A DNA stretch of 64,000 nucleotides from Agroathelia rolfsii. Lineage: Eukaryota; Basidiomycota; Agaricomycetes; Amylocorticiales; Amylocorticiaceae. Positions within the stretch are counted from its first letter, which is position 1. Every line of letters begins with the position of its first letter. The position numbers were made by a program, and so were the translations under genes. The DNA lies in NCBI GenBank assembly GCA_018343915.1, contig JABRWF010000002.1:186001-250000 (forward strand), read 5' to 3'. The notes beneath the pieces were generated by a model. That model worked only from the letters and a program-made list of their open reading frames with translations, was not told where the DNA came from and searched no databases. Shown here piece after piece: positions 36,106 to 49,100 of this stretch.

Positions 36106-36864
36106 GTATGTTCTATGAGCTAAGTCTGAGTGGGTTAAGAGATTATCAATTCCGAGTCAAGAGAGCTGAGACAACGTTCAAGTCAGTATGCTGGTGGGAA
36201 TAAGACCAATAGGACTTTATATGTCTTCCAGTCTACACAGCCCCTAAGGATGCCTGCGAAAGTCAGATGGCTGTGTACTAGTATTATCGTGGATGATGAA
36301 CACTGCCATTTAAGCTTGTGACGAAATAGATGCATCCAATGATGTGTGACCGTTGAACTGAACGTAGCGATGCCGTATCATGTGACTAATATATTCTCGA
36401 TTAGGGCCTCAGCAACAACTCGCAATAACCTTGTCGCTATCATCGCGTGGGCAGACTGCGACGTTTGCTGTGCTTCAAGTTACAATGCTCAGACTTAGAC
36501 TTGAATCGAGCAATAGACAGAAGGATCCGTAAGAGGACTAGCAAAATTGAGACCTTCCTTTCATACTGCTAGTCAAAATATCTGATGCATGAGTGGCAAC
36601 GCCTGGGGGTTACTCATCTTTGACGCACTGGCAAGCGCCAAGCATCTGTGGCTCAGCGGCGGTTTCAGACAGCAACCTAACACCCACCGATAATTACGTA
36701 CACAGCTAGCTACCTTTGGCGGACGTCTCTTGCCGGGGGCTATGCAGACTCCAAGATATAAGGTTATGAGATCCGAGAGTCTTGTCCAACACAAGCACAC
36801 TAGCATTCCAATTCTGACCCTCCTAAATTGGCCCCCAAGTCTCCAAGTTTTCCTAGTAGAACAC
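36106..36864. promoter_or_regulatory. Divergent intergenic region between DUF6593 copies C and D
   Basis: Head-to-head promoter region of two close paralogues. No other coding signal. Confidence 0.4.
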
Positions 36865-37582
36865 ATGGACTTGATTATTGAATCGTCTGACATTTGTCGG
36901 ACCCGCATCTTTGCTGGAGATAGCAACCAACTTGTCTACGATATTACGACCGGCTACGAGATCTTTTCTCGAGCGCCTACGGTTATCTACAGGCACCATG
37001 ACGGGACGAGGTCTGAGGTAGGTCGTATTAAATGGTCCATATGGGACGGCACAAGCATCCTTTGCCATGGACAACAAATCTACATGAAAGACTCTGGCAT
37101 CCTCACACAGTGCGTATAATCTAATCTAATCTGAATCGTATTTAAAAAACTCAGCATTTTATGATTACCTGCTTAGGTCACAGGTTTACAGAGCTCTCAA
37201 TGGATTGTCATATAAATGGAAGATAGATGGAGAACCAATTGTAAGCGCCTTCTTGCACATATCACAAGATTCTCATGATAGAATACATTGTGAATTGTAG
37301 CTCAGGAAGAATGATTCCTCAAAGAAACTTGTAGCTGCATATAGTCCTAAGTCAGGCATCTTCTCTCGACATAATCGACCAGAAATAGTGAAGGTAGCGC
37401 CAGATGGTATGGCTATCCTTGACGAACTCGTTATAACATTCGTATACTTTGAGAAGAAACGGCGGGAAAGACGAAGAAGACATAGATCAGCAGCCGGTTC
37501 AAACACAGCAATGATGGCTGCTTCAAACGCATCAATGATGGCCGCTTCAAACACATCAATGATGACCGGCGCAACTTTTTGA
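36865..37582 (+). CDS. DUF6593 family protein (copy D)
   Basis: Three exons. MDLIIESSDICRTRIFAG, YRHHDGTRSEVGRIKW and ILCHGQQIYMKDSG are followed by SQVYRALNGLSYKWKIDGEP and KLVAAYSPKSGIFSRHNRPE, then ILDELVITFVYFEKKRRERR. The tail differs from the other copies: it holds a short coding repeat (NTAMMAASNASMMAASN) ending MMTGATF, made of about 27-nt units. It is very close to copy C, so the head-to-head pair probably arose by a local inverted duplication. Function unknown. Confidence 0.8.
37495..37570 (+). repeat. Tandem repeat of about 27 nt in the DUF6593 copy D tail
   Basis: Units of the type AATGATGGCTGCTTCAAA repeat about three times and encode (S/N)xxMMAASN. Confidence 0.6.
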
Positions 37583-38520
37583 TTCTACGCCATTGGCCTG
37601 CCTATCCGCCTTATGTGGCACATATATAAAGCCTAGGGATCCATTCCTTACTCTTGACTCCTTTGTGACTATGTTAGCCTCGCTGGTAGGTTTAAACCGA
37701 CCTGGTCGTTTAAAAACACATACTCAACTTAACCGTCGTATTGTGTTTGTATCCTTAGTGTGCAGCATCTACAATATCATATAATGTATCATCGGTCTTT
37801 TTTCGCCTCGTCCACTGGCATCGATAACCTTTGCGTCCCAGTGCTAGTGGAAACAAGCCCTGTAATGTGACGTTATCAATTCAGTGTCTCCACTACACTG
37901 CATGAAAATCATGTATATGATATATAAGATTGTTATATAGGCTGCTAATTAACAATCGATTTGAATAGGGTGGGGGAGTAAATGAACTGGCCATCATTGC
38001 AGCGCTGCTTCGAATTTGACTAATTGCTGGCATCATTATTGCATTTGAGCTTGTTATCATTACCGCATTTGAATGGGTCATCCTTGTTCAAAGTCTTGCT
38101 CGCACGCCACCGATGGCATGATGACATATAGTCTCCACTGACGATCTAGTAAGCACCTCATATACTATCAGTCAGCGTAGGATATATCCAGATATCAATT
38201 TTTGACCTGAGGCAAGTCTTGATCAGATAGCAAAGGACCACTGGCAGCCCGGGACACCATGTCGGTTTGCCCAGTTATGGTATAGTAAAGAGAGGAAATT
38301 CATGTTCACTCCTGGTGTTACCGATTGAAAGTCAATCAATTAATGTATATATGTACAAACCATCAAACTATGTGGGTATGTCCATAGGCTTGTTAATGAC
38401 CTATCCATCCTACTCACTAAAAGCATTATAAGCACCAGTCACGTAAATAGATTCCAAACCATCCGAGTCCATTGGTTGATCACAGAAGTTCACAGGTCGG
38501 TTAGGGAAACCGGCAGCTGA
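37583..38520. other. Intergenic with an inverted DUF6593 tail fragment
   Basis: Apart from the tail relic at 37974-38085, nothing coding is seen. Confidence 0.4.
37974..38085 (-). pseudogene. Fragment resembling the DUF6593 copy D repeat tail
   Basis: On the minus strand the sequence reads repeated SNAxMI/MM-type codons followed by AAMMASS, like the copy D tail but inverted and facing it. No domain sequence precedes it, so it looks like an orphan 3' end of a lost copy. Confidence 0.3.
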
Positions 38521-39234
38521 TCATGAAGTGCGATCGGCATGACCAGAAGCATTGCCACTGGGACGAGTAGTGATTTTCTGACTCGGACGGCTACGTGCGC
38601 GTATCGCCTCGTCCACCCCTACAAAGGTGGCCACCACTTCTTCAGCAATCGCCATGCCCTCGGGTGCAATTCTGAGTCTTGGCTCTTTATATTTCGATAC
38701 GACACCTGCCGCACCAGGTTTGTACGATGCAATGGGGTACTTCGAATTATCCTTCTTTGTGAGCTGAAACAGCGAGGTGCACGAAGATAAATCAGATTAT
38801 TTGTATAATGGTGCGACATCTATAGGACAGCAGCTTACAATAGGATGTCCCTTCCAGTTGTACCTCCATTTATACCATTGGTTGTCCGAGGCTTGGAAAG
38901 CCAAAGAACTGTAGGCATATTTTAAAATCTATGTAATGGATGTTATTGAGAATATGAAGGATTATACTTACTGTCCAAGAAGTCCAGTAGCCTGCATGTC
39001 GATCGGTTTTCCATGGCTCTCGATGTTCATCAGATTCTGGGAGGTATTTGGCCACTCAATGCGACCGACTTCATGTCTTTGATTCCCATCAAGTTTGTAG
39101 ATGGTCGTAGGTTGACTAGGGAAATCATATAGATTGCCTTCTGTATGGACATCATATACAGGCGAGCTGCCATCTTCGGCTCTAAGTAATCGAGTGCGGA
39201 TGATATCAAGGTTGTGTTCAATTATGAGATCCAT
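38521..39234 (-). CDS. DUF6593 family protein (copy E)
   Basis: Three exons, intact. MDLIIEHNLDIIRTRLLR, PTTIYKLDGNQRHEVGRIEW and NIESHGKPIDMQATG form exon 1. The short second exon holds LAFQASDNQWYKWRYNWKGH, the equivalent of the YKW segment. The last exon has YPIASYKPGAAGVVSKYKEP and MAIAEEVVATFVGVDEAI, ending GHADRTS. More divergent than copies B-D and lacking their KKRRERR tail. The chosen ATG aligns with those of the other copies, although the frame opens eight codons earlier. Confidence 0.75.
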
Positions 39235-42185
39235 GTTGATTTCTGTCTCTGGTGTCAATGGATGGTTGGGTCGTTACAAGAGAGCTTAGTGTAGTACGAA
39301 TGCTGTGAGAAGCCCTAGTTCCGGTTGACCAGCTACTACACCAGAGACTTTATTTATGTATTGTATTTCATTCAGTAATATGATCTCGGTGTCTCGGCAA
39401 ATGACTGTGCATTGTATTGGCCGTGATTTAGCGCTGAATAAGCATTGTGGGTACGGGTTTCTGATGGGGCTGGCAAGACCCCAAAACCGTTCAGGTCACA
39501 GGATTGCTTCCTACTTAGTAGCGCCGTTGGCTGAACCTAGACGAGCGGACATGAAGCGTTTGTTCTATAGTTTAGCCGATTTGATTTCAAAATTGACCAA
39601 ACGCAGAAGCTCAAGTCTCCAGTTTGACCCAGGTCCATCGGTGTGATACTAGCAAATCTGGACACCAAGCGCATTGACGGGAAAGAATAGTCTGTACTAG
39701 TATGGTGAGTTGAGCAAGCTTGACATGAGGGCAAGCAGTTGAGAACTCCGAGCGGTTTTAATGTCGAGCGCTCAGGACTAGGCTTTGTTGATATTACTTT
39801 TCGCTCAATATTCAACGCCCTCAAAATCCATTCAATTAGTCCGAGGCTTTTCTCAAAACCCGCCACCAAATGACAAAAAAGTATAAGAAATCTCCGCACG
39901 ATGTCATAAACTCATATGATCGTGGTGCCGATCAGTATCATGATTGGGTACATAGCGAAGTTTGTAGTCACTTCCATACGCGTAAGAACCTGAGGTTGAA
40001 TGCCTGGACTGCGTACCGTGGGATTCCACAGTGACATGAAGAGGATGAATACCGAGTGCAGCAACTGGGTTGTTTTGACCTACCATCTACTCAAGTAATT
40101 CACGGAGAATCTTGAGGAATACAAGAGGCGTTGAAAGGTTTTGGGCGGAGACCAAAATACATTCCAATTAACGCCACCATTCTATCATGTTGTATCCAAG
40201 CCTTCCATCTGCTAAAGTAGCCGCCACTGAAGGTTGTAGGGATGAAATAGCTGGCATGCTTGGTTCTGGGGATTTGTTAAGACTACAGGTATATGCTACA
40301 ACGACTCTCCAAGATACTTTGAAAGCTCTTGGGAAAATATACCTTGGTGTTGTACAAATAGCTTGATAGAGCGACGTCTTCAATAGAACCTACAGCCACT
40401 AGCTACGGTAGCCATATCCACATTAAAGATTGCATATTGTTTTGCATCCCATTGTACTTCGAAGACCAAATGCTATGATGATCCTATCATGGGAAGCTGC
40501 ACCCTCTTGTGCTTATTAACATCCATCGTACTTATGTATCCGTATAAATCATACAGCGATACTCAGAGGTACATTGTTCTATTAGAGGGACCTATGGGAT
40601 GAGCTATAATAACATATGTTCTCGTGACTAGGGATTACGACGAGAAGATAATATAGTCAAACCTGGATAAATTCATGACAATATAAGGTTATAACCCTGT
40701 TTAGGGCATATTTTTTGCACACTCCTACGTTAGTATACAGGGCAAGGCATATTGCCCACTGTCGAACAATTCCCCCAATTCATAGCCTTGTAAAGCAACA
40801 TTTCAACAATTAATATCCTATTAGCGATGTTCCCATCTGAAGAAGAGTGGAATTTCTGACCTGGGAGCTAGATTATATTTTTTGTACCAACCAATGTACG
40901 GTCATAACCTCTTTTAAACCATAACTTCTTGACACTACCGATCATATGCCTTTATCCAGGTTTGGCTGTATGAGGTTCCCGCCACGAGTCCGATGCTATC
41001 TAGATTTTGTTTGGTCCTTGGGGAAACTTTTTTTTTTGGATCCGGGGTTATATAATCTCATGAGCTTCTTTGGAGCATTGTCTGTCGCGATCGTAAGCTA
41101 ATCAAAATGAACTCCATTGGCATAATGGACCTATGGGTTCCAATAGAAATAAGGATAATGACAGCTCAAAACCCAGAGATTACAAGGAAACAATCAAAAA
41201 AACGTTGATGTGATGCAATGAAAGTTTCACAAGTGTTCCACCCAGATCTCTTGTCTACGACATCAAAAATCCCGCGCTGATGAGCCTCATATGACCAATC
41301 TCGTCCTTAACGCTTGCAGTGAACTTGAATGTCTTTATGGGTAGACGGTCGAAAAGTCCTAACCTGGTGTCTTAGGGTCATTGTCAGCACTGTAAACAGG
41401 TTCAAAGATCACAATGTGAGCAATTTGATGCGGATTTGGTAGCCTGACGGTCAAGTTTATACGCGTATAAATGGCTAACTGTGGGTTACAGATAAACGTC
41501 TTACATAACAGTTTTATGACACTGCAATCTAGTAGAGGGTTCGAATCATGAAAGAGAAAATGAGGTCGAGCATTGCATAAGAATATGTATGACATAGCAC
41601 CCATGTTCTATGTGTGAATTACTGAAGCAAGGTCATAAATACAGACACAGAATGATGAATGGGCAATTTCCGAGTCAATGCAGCACAGAAGGTTTTATCT
41701 TCATATATTCAAGTTCATTATGGATACCGGCCATCATACAGATCTGGATTGCATAAAGAGTGTGATCGGTGATGCGCTATAGGAAGACTTGGCACCTGTA
41801 AGTCAAATAAAAGTTCGATACAATCGTACAATCAGGGCTTCAGCTATGCGCATTCGGCGATATCGTGGGTAAGCAGGATTTAAACTCGATGCACATGCCG
41901 CAACTATCCCAGTAAAAAACCAGTCATATTTTACTACGTGGAATAAGGAACGGTGCAAAGGCTTCTAAGATATTTGCTTATGAAGAGTCTAGGTGTCTAT
42001 ATGATCGTGAGTAGACATATGGAAATCTCATGATAAAAATTAAAGAGAAAATCGTATAATGCTCTCCAGACAGACGTGGCCGTCTTTATCCTGCTCTGAG
42101 TAGTATCAACGAAACTGCAAAGATAATGATTTTCGAATATTCATAAACGCGCTCCAATCTCGCCCTAATGCCACACAATACGTCT
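39235..42185. other. Long low-GC region, possible decayed or intron-dense minus-strand gene
   Basis: No gene can be modelled with confidence. On the minus strand, 41604-41480 reads CNARPHFLFHDSNPLLDC followed by a GTAAG donor, and 40395-40168 reads SIEDVALYQAICTTPR, a GTATAT donor, an acceptor and a second coding-like exon ending YNMIEWWR. Both recall the part of patatin-like phospholipases around the catalytic dyad region, but the GxSxG core was not found. Confidence 0.25.
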
Positions 42186-44047
42186 TTACGCATCCTTGGC
42201 GTCATCCCAGAGTTGGTTCGGCAGCTTAGAGGCAACAAACAGCGAAGCTCCCACGAGTCCGATCATGGCCACATACACGGCATATCCCCCAAGCAGGTTA
42301 TGCTCGGTCGAGAACGCAAATAATGATGTCGCGCATGCGGGTCCTATAGCGCGCGCGATAGAGACGGTCGTCTGCGCGAGCCCATTGACGGCACCCAGGG
42401 AATTTTTGTTTGGTGCCGAGGCTGTGATGAACAAAAATACGCAAGCTATGATGGAGCGGGTATGATAATGAGATAATCAGAAGGAGGTGTTGGATGTGAC
42501 TTGTGGGTAACATACCAAAAGCCATATCACACACTGTTGCAATGGCAATTTGTAGGGCGAGAAGGCACCAAACAAACCAACCAACGCCTAAATGCCTCGC
42601 CACTTGGTTTATAAGAGGGAAGAAAGCGAATAAAGGCCCAAAAGAGGCAATGCTAAACGTGAAGAGTCCCTTGGCACCGAATCGGTCGAGAATAGAAGAA
42701 AAGAGGAAGCCTTGGAAGACACCGTTGCATATACCATAGGCGGCCATAGCTACCCCGATGGCTGAAGGGGAGAGGCCGAGACCGCCCTGTTCGGGGGAGG
42801 TGTAATAGAATAATGGTAAAAGGGCGGCGTATGCAATGTCGATCAAGGCCAGAGCGATATAATTTGAGACGGAAATGATCACTGGCTTAGTGATGAGCGT
42901 ACGGAGAGGAATTGGCCCGGAGAGTGTTGCAGATGGTGTGATGGTTGAAGATGAGGATGTTGAGGAAAGGCTTTCTGAAGACGGGGGTCGAGTGATAAGT
43001 GCAGGCGCAGGTTCCTTGTGAAGAGTCTATGGAGGGCTCAGCAAAGATACATAAGGAAAGGAACGACATGAATCGTCACCTCTTTGAAGAATAACCCAAA
43101 GCAGACAAAAACAATCTAAGAACAGCTATCAGCCTCGCGTGATGACCAAGGGCGATGACGAAATATACATACGCCTCCAAATGCAGCACAGGCAGCGCAT
43201 GGCAGAAAGTATGGATAATTTTGCCAGAATGGATGGCTGAAAAAATGCGGCCAATGTTTGAATGGACCCGATAAGGACCCGCCTATTAGTGGGCTGAAGA
43301 GGAGTATTCAGAATAATCAATTGCTGATTAAGAAACTACAACTTGCCCTAAGGTCACTCCAACACACCAAACTACGGGCATGAGGGAAAAGGCTTGGGCC
43401 ATGTTGGTGGGGTCAGTAACTTCGGCCATAGCAGACTATATGTGCTAGTTAAATGTGATCCTCGTCAAATACATGTAGGAGCACCGTACCTTGGATACTC
43501 CGATATTCCCGTTCAAGATACCTGCCAGGCATCTACTGACAGCAAGAGAGAAGAATGTCTTGGAAAGACCAAAAGAAAGCATGGAGATGCATAGGCCCAA
43601 GAGGCCTGACATCAGTATGGGCTTGCGACCGTAGATATCAGAAGCCCGCGACCATAGGAATACGGTGGAAGCTTCTGCCAAGAAAAAAAGAGACTCGATG
43701 AGACCGGCATAGTAGCCAACTTTTGTGCTGGATTAAAAAATTACTCGATAAGATCCTTTCGTGCAGTAGGAGATGGGACTGTTCACGTACGTATCGCCGC
43801 CAATAATGTCTAGGCCTGAGACGAGCTATGGACACAACTGTTGAGGACCGAGTCATTTTTGGCATAACAAAGGAGAGGAACATACCTCGTTAATAAAAGG
43901 ATATATGCATAATGCACAAATGGGTTCCGCTAATTGAACCGCTAGCAGCATACCAAGCTGCAGTTTTGGTAAAGGCGTTTTACACTTCTTTCCAGGGGCG
44001 TCTGGTAAAAGGGGCGTCTCCTCGTCTATGAGAGATGCTGTAGTCAT
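42186..44047 (-). CDS. MFS transporter, DHA1 drug:H+ antiporter-like
   Basis: Multi-exon membrane transporter of about 480-500 residues. It starts MTTASLIDEETPLLPDAPGK, and the first helix is LQLGMLLAVQLAEPICALCI. The conserved motif A region reads FLWSRASDIYGRKPILMSG, then GLSKTFFSLAVSRCLAG and GILNGNIGV, followed by AEVTDPTNMAQAFSLMPVVW. A Ser/Thr-rich cytoplasmic loop separates the two six-helix halves. The second half has DIAYAALLPLFYYTSPEQGG and ends LPNQLWDDAKDA. The pattern is the agaricomycete family related to TetA and zinc-induced facilitator-like transporters, which export small molecules by proton exchange. The substrate cannot be read from sequence. Confidence 0.88.
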
Positions 44048-44423
44048 CTTTTGGTATCACAGATTACGAAAGAGAATTTTGAGGTGATGACTAGCAACCA
44101 AGAGGTCGTTTTGGATTCGTTTACCAGCTTGCGCCGGGATGGGTGTTACGTGAGATGAGTGAAGAGGAGTCATAATTTTGCAGCAAGAGATAAAAGTAAT
44201 TCCCGGTGAAATAAAAATTCTAATTAGGAACATTGCCGCTTCTTCGGCCGTAATGCACAGGCGCTCACGATGGCCGACTGCCGTCAAAGGCTGACAAAAT
44301 TCACATAAGTTGGTATTTAAGATATGGACAAAATGTTAGTGAAGTACTCCAGAGCTGACGGGTATATCTGGGTAATAATACTGTTACTTGTCAGGTGCTG
44401 GTGGTTTGAAGAGGTAGAGATCG

Positions 44424-46188
44424 GTGGCCGGAGCGGTTCCAGTTCCAAAGCGGTTGGTCCTTGGCTTAGTCAGCGACTATTTGAGGGAGTCGCTGCAACT
44501 TGCCCTCTCTCTTGTCCAGCAGCGTACACACTACCTCCCTCTGGACTCGACAGCACACTCTCAACTCATGGCAGACGTTGTGCAGACAAACCCATACCAT
44601 CTCAACCGGCGACAGGGGCCCACTATCCATGAAGTCATCGATGTCGACTCACTTGACGATGCCGACACGAGACCTCCACCGTCTAGGAGTCGCAGTAGAC
44701 CAAACCCGCCGCATGAGGTCATCGTCATCGACGACCTCGACGATGAGGATGAGACGGGTGATCCAGAGATACAGATTACAGGATCCTCCATCCCCAATCG
44801 AGGACGTGCGTCTCTGGCCCTGCTCAATGTCTATCCTCCTGATGTCAATTGCTTATTTATCTTGAATTTCCATTTCAGGGCGCCTATTCTCGCCTCCTCC
44901 TCCTAGGCAAGACACCCATATTCCTCCCGTACCGCGCTTGAACTGGATGCCATTCCGGGCTGCTGACCCACCCATGCGTCGCCATCCGCCGCCTCACCCT
45001 ACGCATGCGCCCGTCCTTCCACAACCTGATAATAACTTTAATTTCGAATTCCGTACTCACGTTTATCCACTACCTGGCCAGCCCCAAAGATCCAACGCGC
45101 AGTACAACGGACCATATCCACCCCCGAATCATCATCCTGTGCCACAAGCTGCTCCACGATCGCATCATACGCCAGCCCTAGGTCTTGGTGGCGCACTCAT
45201 ATCCTACAACCGCCAACAGGCACTGCGCGAGCAAGCAGAGGCTCAGCGCGATCGCATTCGTGGACGTCGCTTTCGTGTCCCGTTCTCGATCCACGACCTG
45301 TTTGCAGGCAACCGGAGCGATGCCGAAATTCGGCAATTCCAGGCCGAGGAGCTCATGCGCGAGCGCGAGGAGAACTGGTTCTTCGACGAGATGGGCGCCG
45401 GTGATGCAGCGTACGACTATCTCTTTGGTCATTTCGGTGGTGGTGGCGGTCCACCCATCCTGCAGCCTGACATTAAGAGATTTGAGCCGGAGTATAGGCG
45501 CGAATGGACACATTCCAGTAGGCCTGATCCTAGGTTCACGTTCGATTTTGCTCCGGCGGAGGAAGCACCCCAAGCGGGCCCTTCGACTTCATACTCGACC
45601 ATGGAGGTGATTGATGTCACTTCGAGTCCCGCGCGTGCTGGGCCTAGCACGGTGACGGCCGATTCGGAGCCACCATCTCTTGTATGCGCCAGATGTGGCG
45701 ACAGTCTTCTCATCCTAGAGGGCGCACATAGCGAGGAAGACCGGCATAAGCTCAAAATATGGGCGCTGCGATGTGGACATATTATTGATGGCAAATGCCT
45801 TGATCAAATCATGGCTCCGCCCCAAAAACCATTTGAGGAAGAAGTTCCACTTCCAAGTTCCAACTCTTCGCGAAAAGGCAAGGGTAAAGCACGAGCAGAC
45901 GCACCACTTCCTCCTCCGCCTGGTGCACTGGAGATGCGCAGTCGTCTTCGATCGTTTAATGCGCCTGATGTGCCGGGTCCCTCCAAATCATCTCGGTCTG
46001 GTTCCAGTCGCCTGACAGCAACGACAAGACGTGGTTCATCCGCCAAGGGTAAGGGCCGATCGGAGCTAGAGGAAGAGCATACATGGACCTGCCCTGTTGA
46101 TTCTTGTAGTGAGTTGCACGTCAGCATCAAGAAAAATGGAGTGTGGGAGGTCGACTCTCATCGGGGGCCGGTCGGATTATTCGTATAG
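44424..46188 (+). CDS. SIM-rich protein with split RING-like zinc motif (possible SUMO-targeted ubiquitin ligase)
   Basis: Two exons, about 560 residues. The N-terminal part carries SUMO-interaction-type cores followed by acidic residues (HEVIDVDSLDD and HEVIVIDDLDDED); a third (MEVIDVTSS) lies mid-protein. A long Pro-rich region and a charged central segment (RRFRVPFSIHDLF, EELMREREENWFFDEM) follow. The C-terminal third has Cys pairs arranged like a RING: VCARCGDSLL, LRCGHIIDGKCLDQI, then after about 115 low-complexity residues with KGKGKAR motifs, WTCPVDSCSELH. SIM clusters plus RING are the hallmark of STUbLs such as Slx8/Rfp. Here the inserted linker is unusual and one or more zinc ligands are unclear, so ligase activity is inference. 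ATG 44424 is the first in frame; 44571 is an alternative. Confidence 0.65.
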
Positions 46189-49100
46189 CATGCAACCATT
46201 TGTGACATTACCAGACACTCGTGTTTGTGTGCTTTTTTTGTTTCACTAAGACAGTGCGTTTGTTTTTCTTCGTCCTTCTCGTTTGGAGGTCGCGTTCCTC
46301 AAACTTGTTATCATTATTTTTTCTTGATCAGTGCACACCTTGGACTGCATTTTTATTGCATTTTTATACTCTGCCAACCCTGCTATTACTGTCATCCCCC
46401 AAGTCTGTATTGTTAATCATGGTATTTTACGTTGCAAATGCAAGAGAGGAATTACTGCTTACCTTCACTGGTGTGATGATGTTGCAAGAATGCCGTTGAT
46501 GTTGGGGATGACCGCTACGCTTAGTGAATGGGGCTGGCTTGAACGGTTGGGGTGTTCCATGCCCTGCATGCTTTTTTGAACGACATACAGGATGGAGTCT
46601 AACCTACTTGGCTGTGACCTCGGTGTGGCGAGGCATGGAATTTCAGGGCACGCACGCCCACCGTTGCGATGATTATCCTCATGGCATTCATCTCAAGTTC
46701 TCGGGACTGACCAGATGAGGACTCCCACATGCCTTTTCGCCTTGTCGTATTATAATCCATTAGTGCTGCAGAAAACTTCCTCGAATAAGGTCCGGATATA
46801 TCACTGCCCAGCTGCCAGCTCAGCGCTCGTCATCCAATCGATTCGCTGTGCATAGCTGATGTGGTGACCAACAGTTTATATGTCTGTACGAGCTTGATGA
46901 CTCAGGTGTCGTTGGGTATCGGTCAGAGTTATTCGCTGATACATTATTATTGCAATTGCACAGGACATGTTTACGACTCAGAGTACATTCCTTTCTCCGA
47001 GATCTTCCCGCTCGAGGCATGCGCAAGTCGTTCCAAATGATTACAGCCAGCCTTAGCGACTTGAGCCTCAACAATGGGCAGTCCAGATCAGACATCAGCC
47101 TATTCAACCGCCCTCCCTCCCCTGACACAAGCGCATATATAACATCCTGCCAGCCCAGTTACACGACGGCAACGCATCAAAAAATACACATACCCTTGCA
47201 TCCTGATGACGTCTTTCTGTGCTAGTCTAATTGCGCTAAACGGCGGCCATCTTTGATTTTATTGCACATGTACGCTTTCTCCTCGGTAAAGAAGCATATG
47301 GAAAAGAATGGCAAATTCGATTGCGGTCGGCGGTCATTAGTGCGCATAGAAGTTCTTCCATATCGTGCTGCTACATGTAGCTGCCAGTGCCAGTGCCATT
47401 ATCACTGCAGGGTTTTCTAGCACCCCCTTGGCAACATGTGCTGCCCTATAACCGGGGGCGGCGGGCTAATTAATACTTTTTTCTGCCCCGCGTTCCCGGG
47501 GAAACGAGTGTGCATACACTGTGCGCGCATATATACGTGTGTCGGTATATGCGCGTGTGTTAACTGGCCTTGCTTCTGTGCGCAGAGAATCGGTCGGCCG
47601 GGGTATTCCAGTTTCTATTAATAATTAATGATAACGGACAGGAGGATTCTCATCGCATGAGTTTCTCACATCAAAAGACCCCTCTAGGGCCACCCACCGC
47701 GTATCATATCAGGCATCAGCATCATCATTGTCGTCGTCGTCGCTGTTGTCGTCCGAATCTTCGTCACCCTTCTCTTTTCCCCAACGGGTCGGATTTTTAC
47801 CGCGCACGCATACACATAAGGTGAGTGTTTTACGTTACTTGCCGTTATGACGTTTTGCATTGCGCAAGATCCGTCCGAAGGCTTTTTTTATTTTTTTATT
47901 TTTTTTAGTTTGATCTGTCGTCCGTCGACTGTCTGTCTCTATCTCTATCTCTTCCCCGTTCGTACTCGTCGCTTTCGCTCTGTGCCCGTCTTCTTCTCTT
48001 CTCTCTCTCGGGGAGAATGCCGACTGGTTCGGACTTATACAGGTGGCTGGTTGCGTGTATGTAAACTGCGATACCTTACTTGTGTGATACATTCAAAATT
48101 CGAACCTCATCTTCGTGTGCTGGGGCGTGAAGTAATACCGAAATGTGCTGCTAGACTATGTTCCGGAAGACGCAATTTCCCCTGAGCTAAATGTAATGAT
48201 GCAGAGGCCTGGAACAGGCGGCCTCACTCTGCCCCTTGCATGAGTAATAATGGTTCCTTGAGAGCCTCCAGGCCAGCCCAAAAGTAATAATTATGAATAC
48301 GACGTGCATGCCTTCCTAATAAAAACGCACGTGCAGTCTAATTGTGTGTATGTATATACGCACAGAAGCAAGCAACGTGGCCAGCTGCTATCGCCCAGCC
48401 CAGACTTCTCTCACACAGTAGAAGATAGAAGCCGGATAGAGATCGCATGATATACAAGTCTAAAGTACATTCTGGACTCGAAGTCTTGTTTGTGTGAACG
48501 ACATCAGCACATACGCACACGCACACATACACACACGTATGCGATTTCATCATAGGTCATATGCTACACAAAGACGGGGAAAATGATGTATGTAGTTGCA
48601 TTAAGGTTGCCGTTTGGCAACAGCCAAGAGCGGGATGAGAGTTGAGACGATGTATGCATGTCCGCAGCACGTGCGCGACCGAAGAGTGAAAAGACTTCAG
48701 CTGACCCATCACAAAGTGGAGCGGTGTGCTATGCATACATGTACTGCATCTCGCCCAGGCCTGATGTGAGTGATTCGGACCAGTTGTTGCTGCGAAAATA
48801 CGACTCAGAGATCGTGCACTGCTGGATGGGTATGTGCTGGTAAATTATGCAGGCGGGTCGACTAGCATAGCACGTATTTATTTTAGTTATTAAATTTTTA
48901 TGCCGGAACATGCACGCATTGTATAATGTTTCAGCCCGATTACACAAAAAAAGAAAAAAGAAAAAAAAAAGGATTGGACCGTTGTTGGCCCGTCGGTGCC
49001 TGCCAATCCCGCTCTTTCTTTGCAGGCAGAGGAGCTCCAAGTGAGCAATGCGATGATGTTTGTGATGATGAAAAAGAGAGTCAACGTCAAGGCTGACGGA

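Noticed and set aside
41530..41545. GGGTTCGAATC resembling a tRNA T-arm/B box
   Set aside because: No matching acceptor stem, A box or anticodon arm around it.
45178..45573. Minus-strand frame opposite the SIM/RING-like gene
   Set aside because: Shadow of the coding exon on the plus strand.
48505..48537. CA-rich run considered as an array repeat
   Set aside because: Simple microsatellite-like sequence; no spacers or repeats of CRISPR type, which would not be expected in a fungus.
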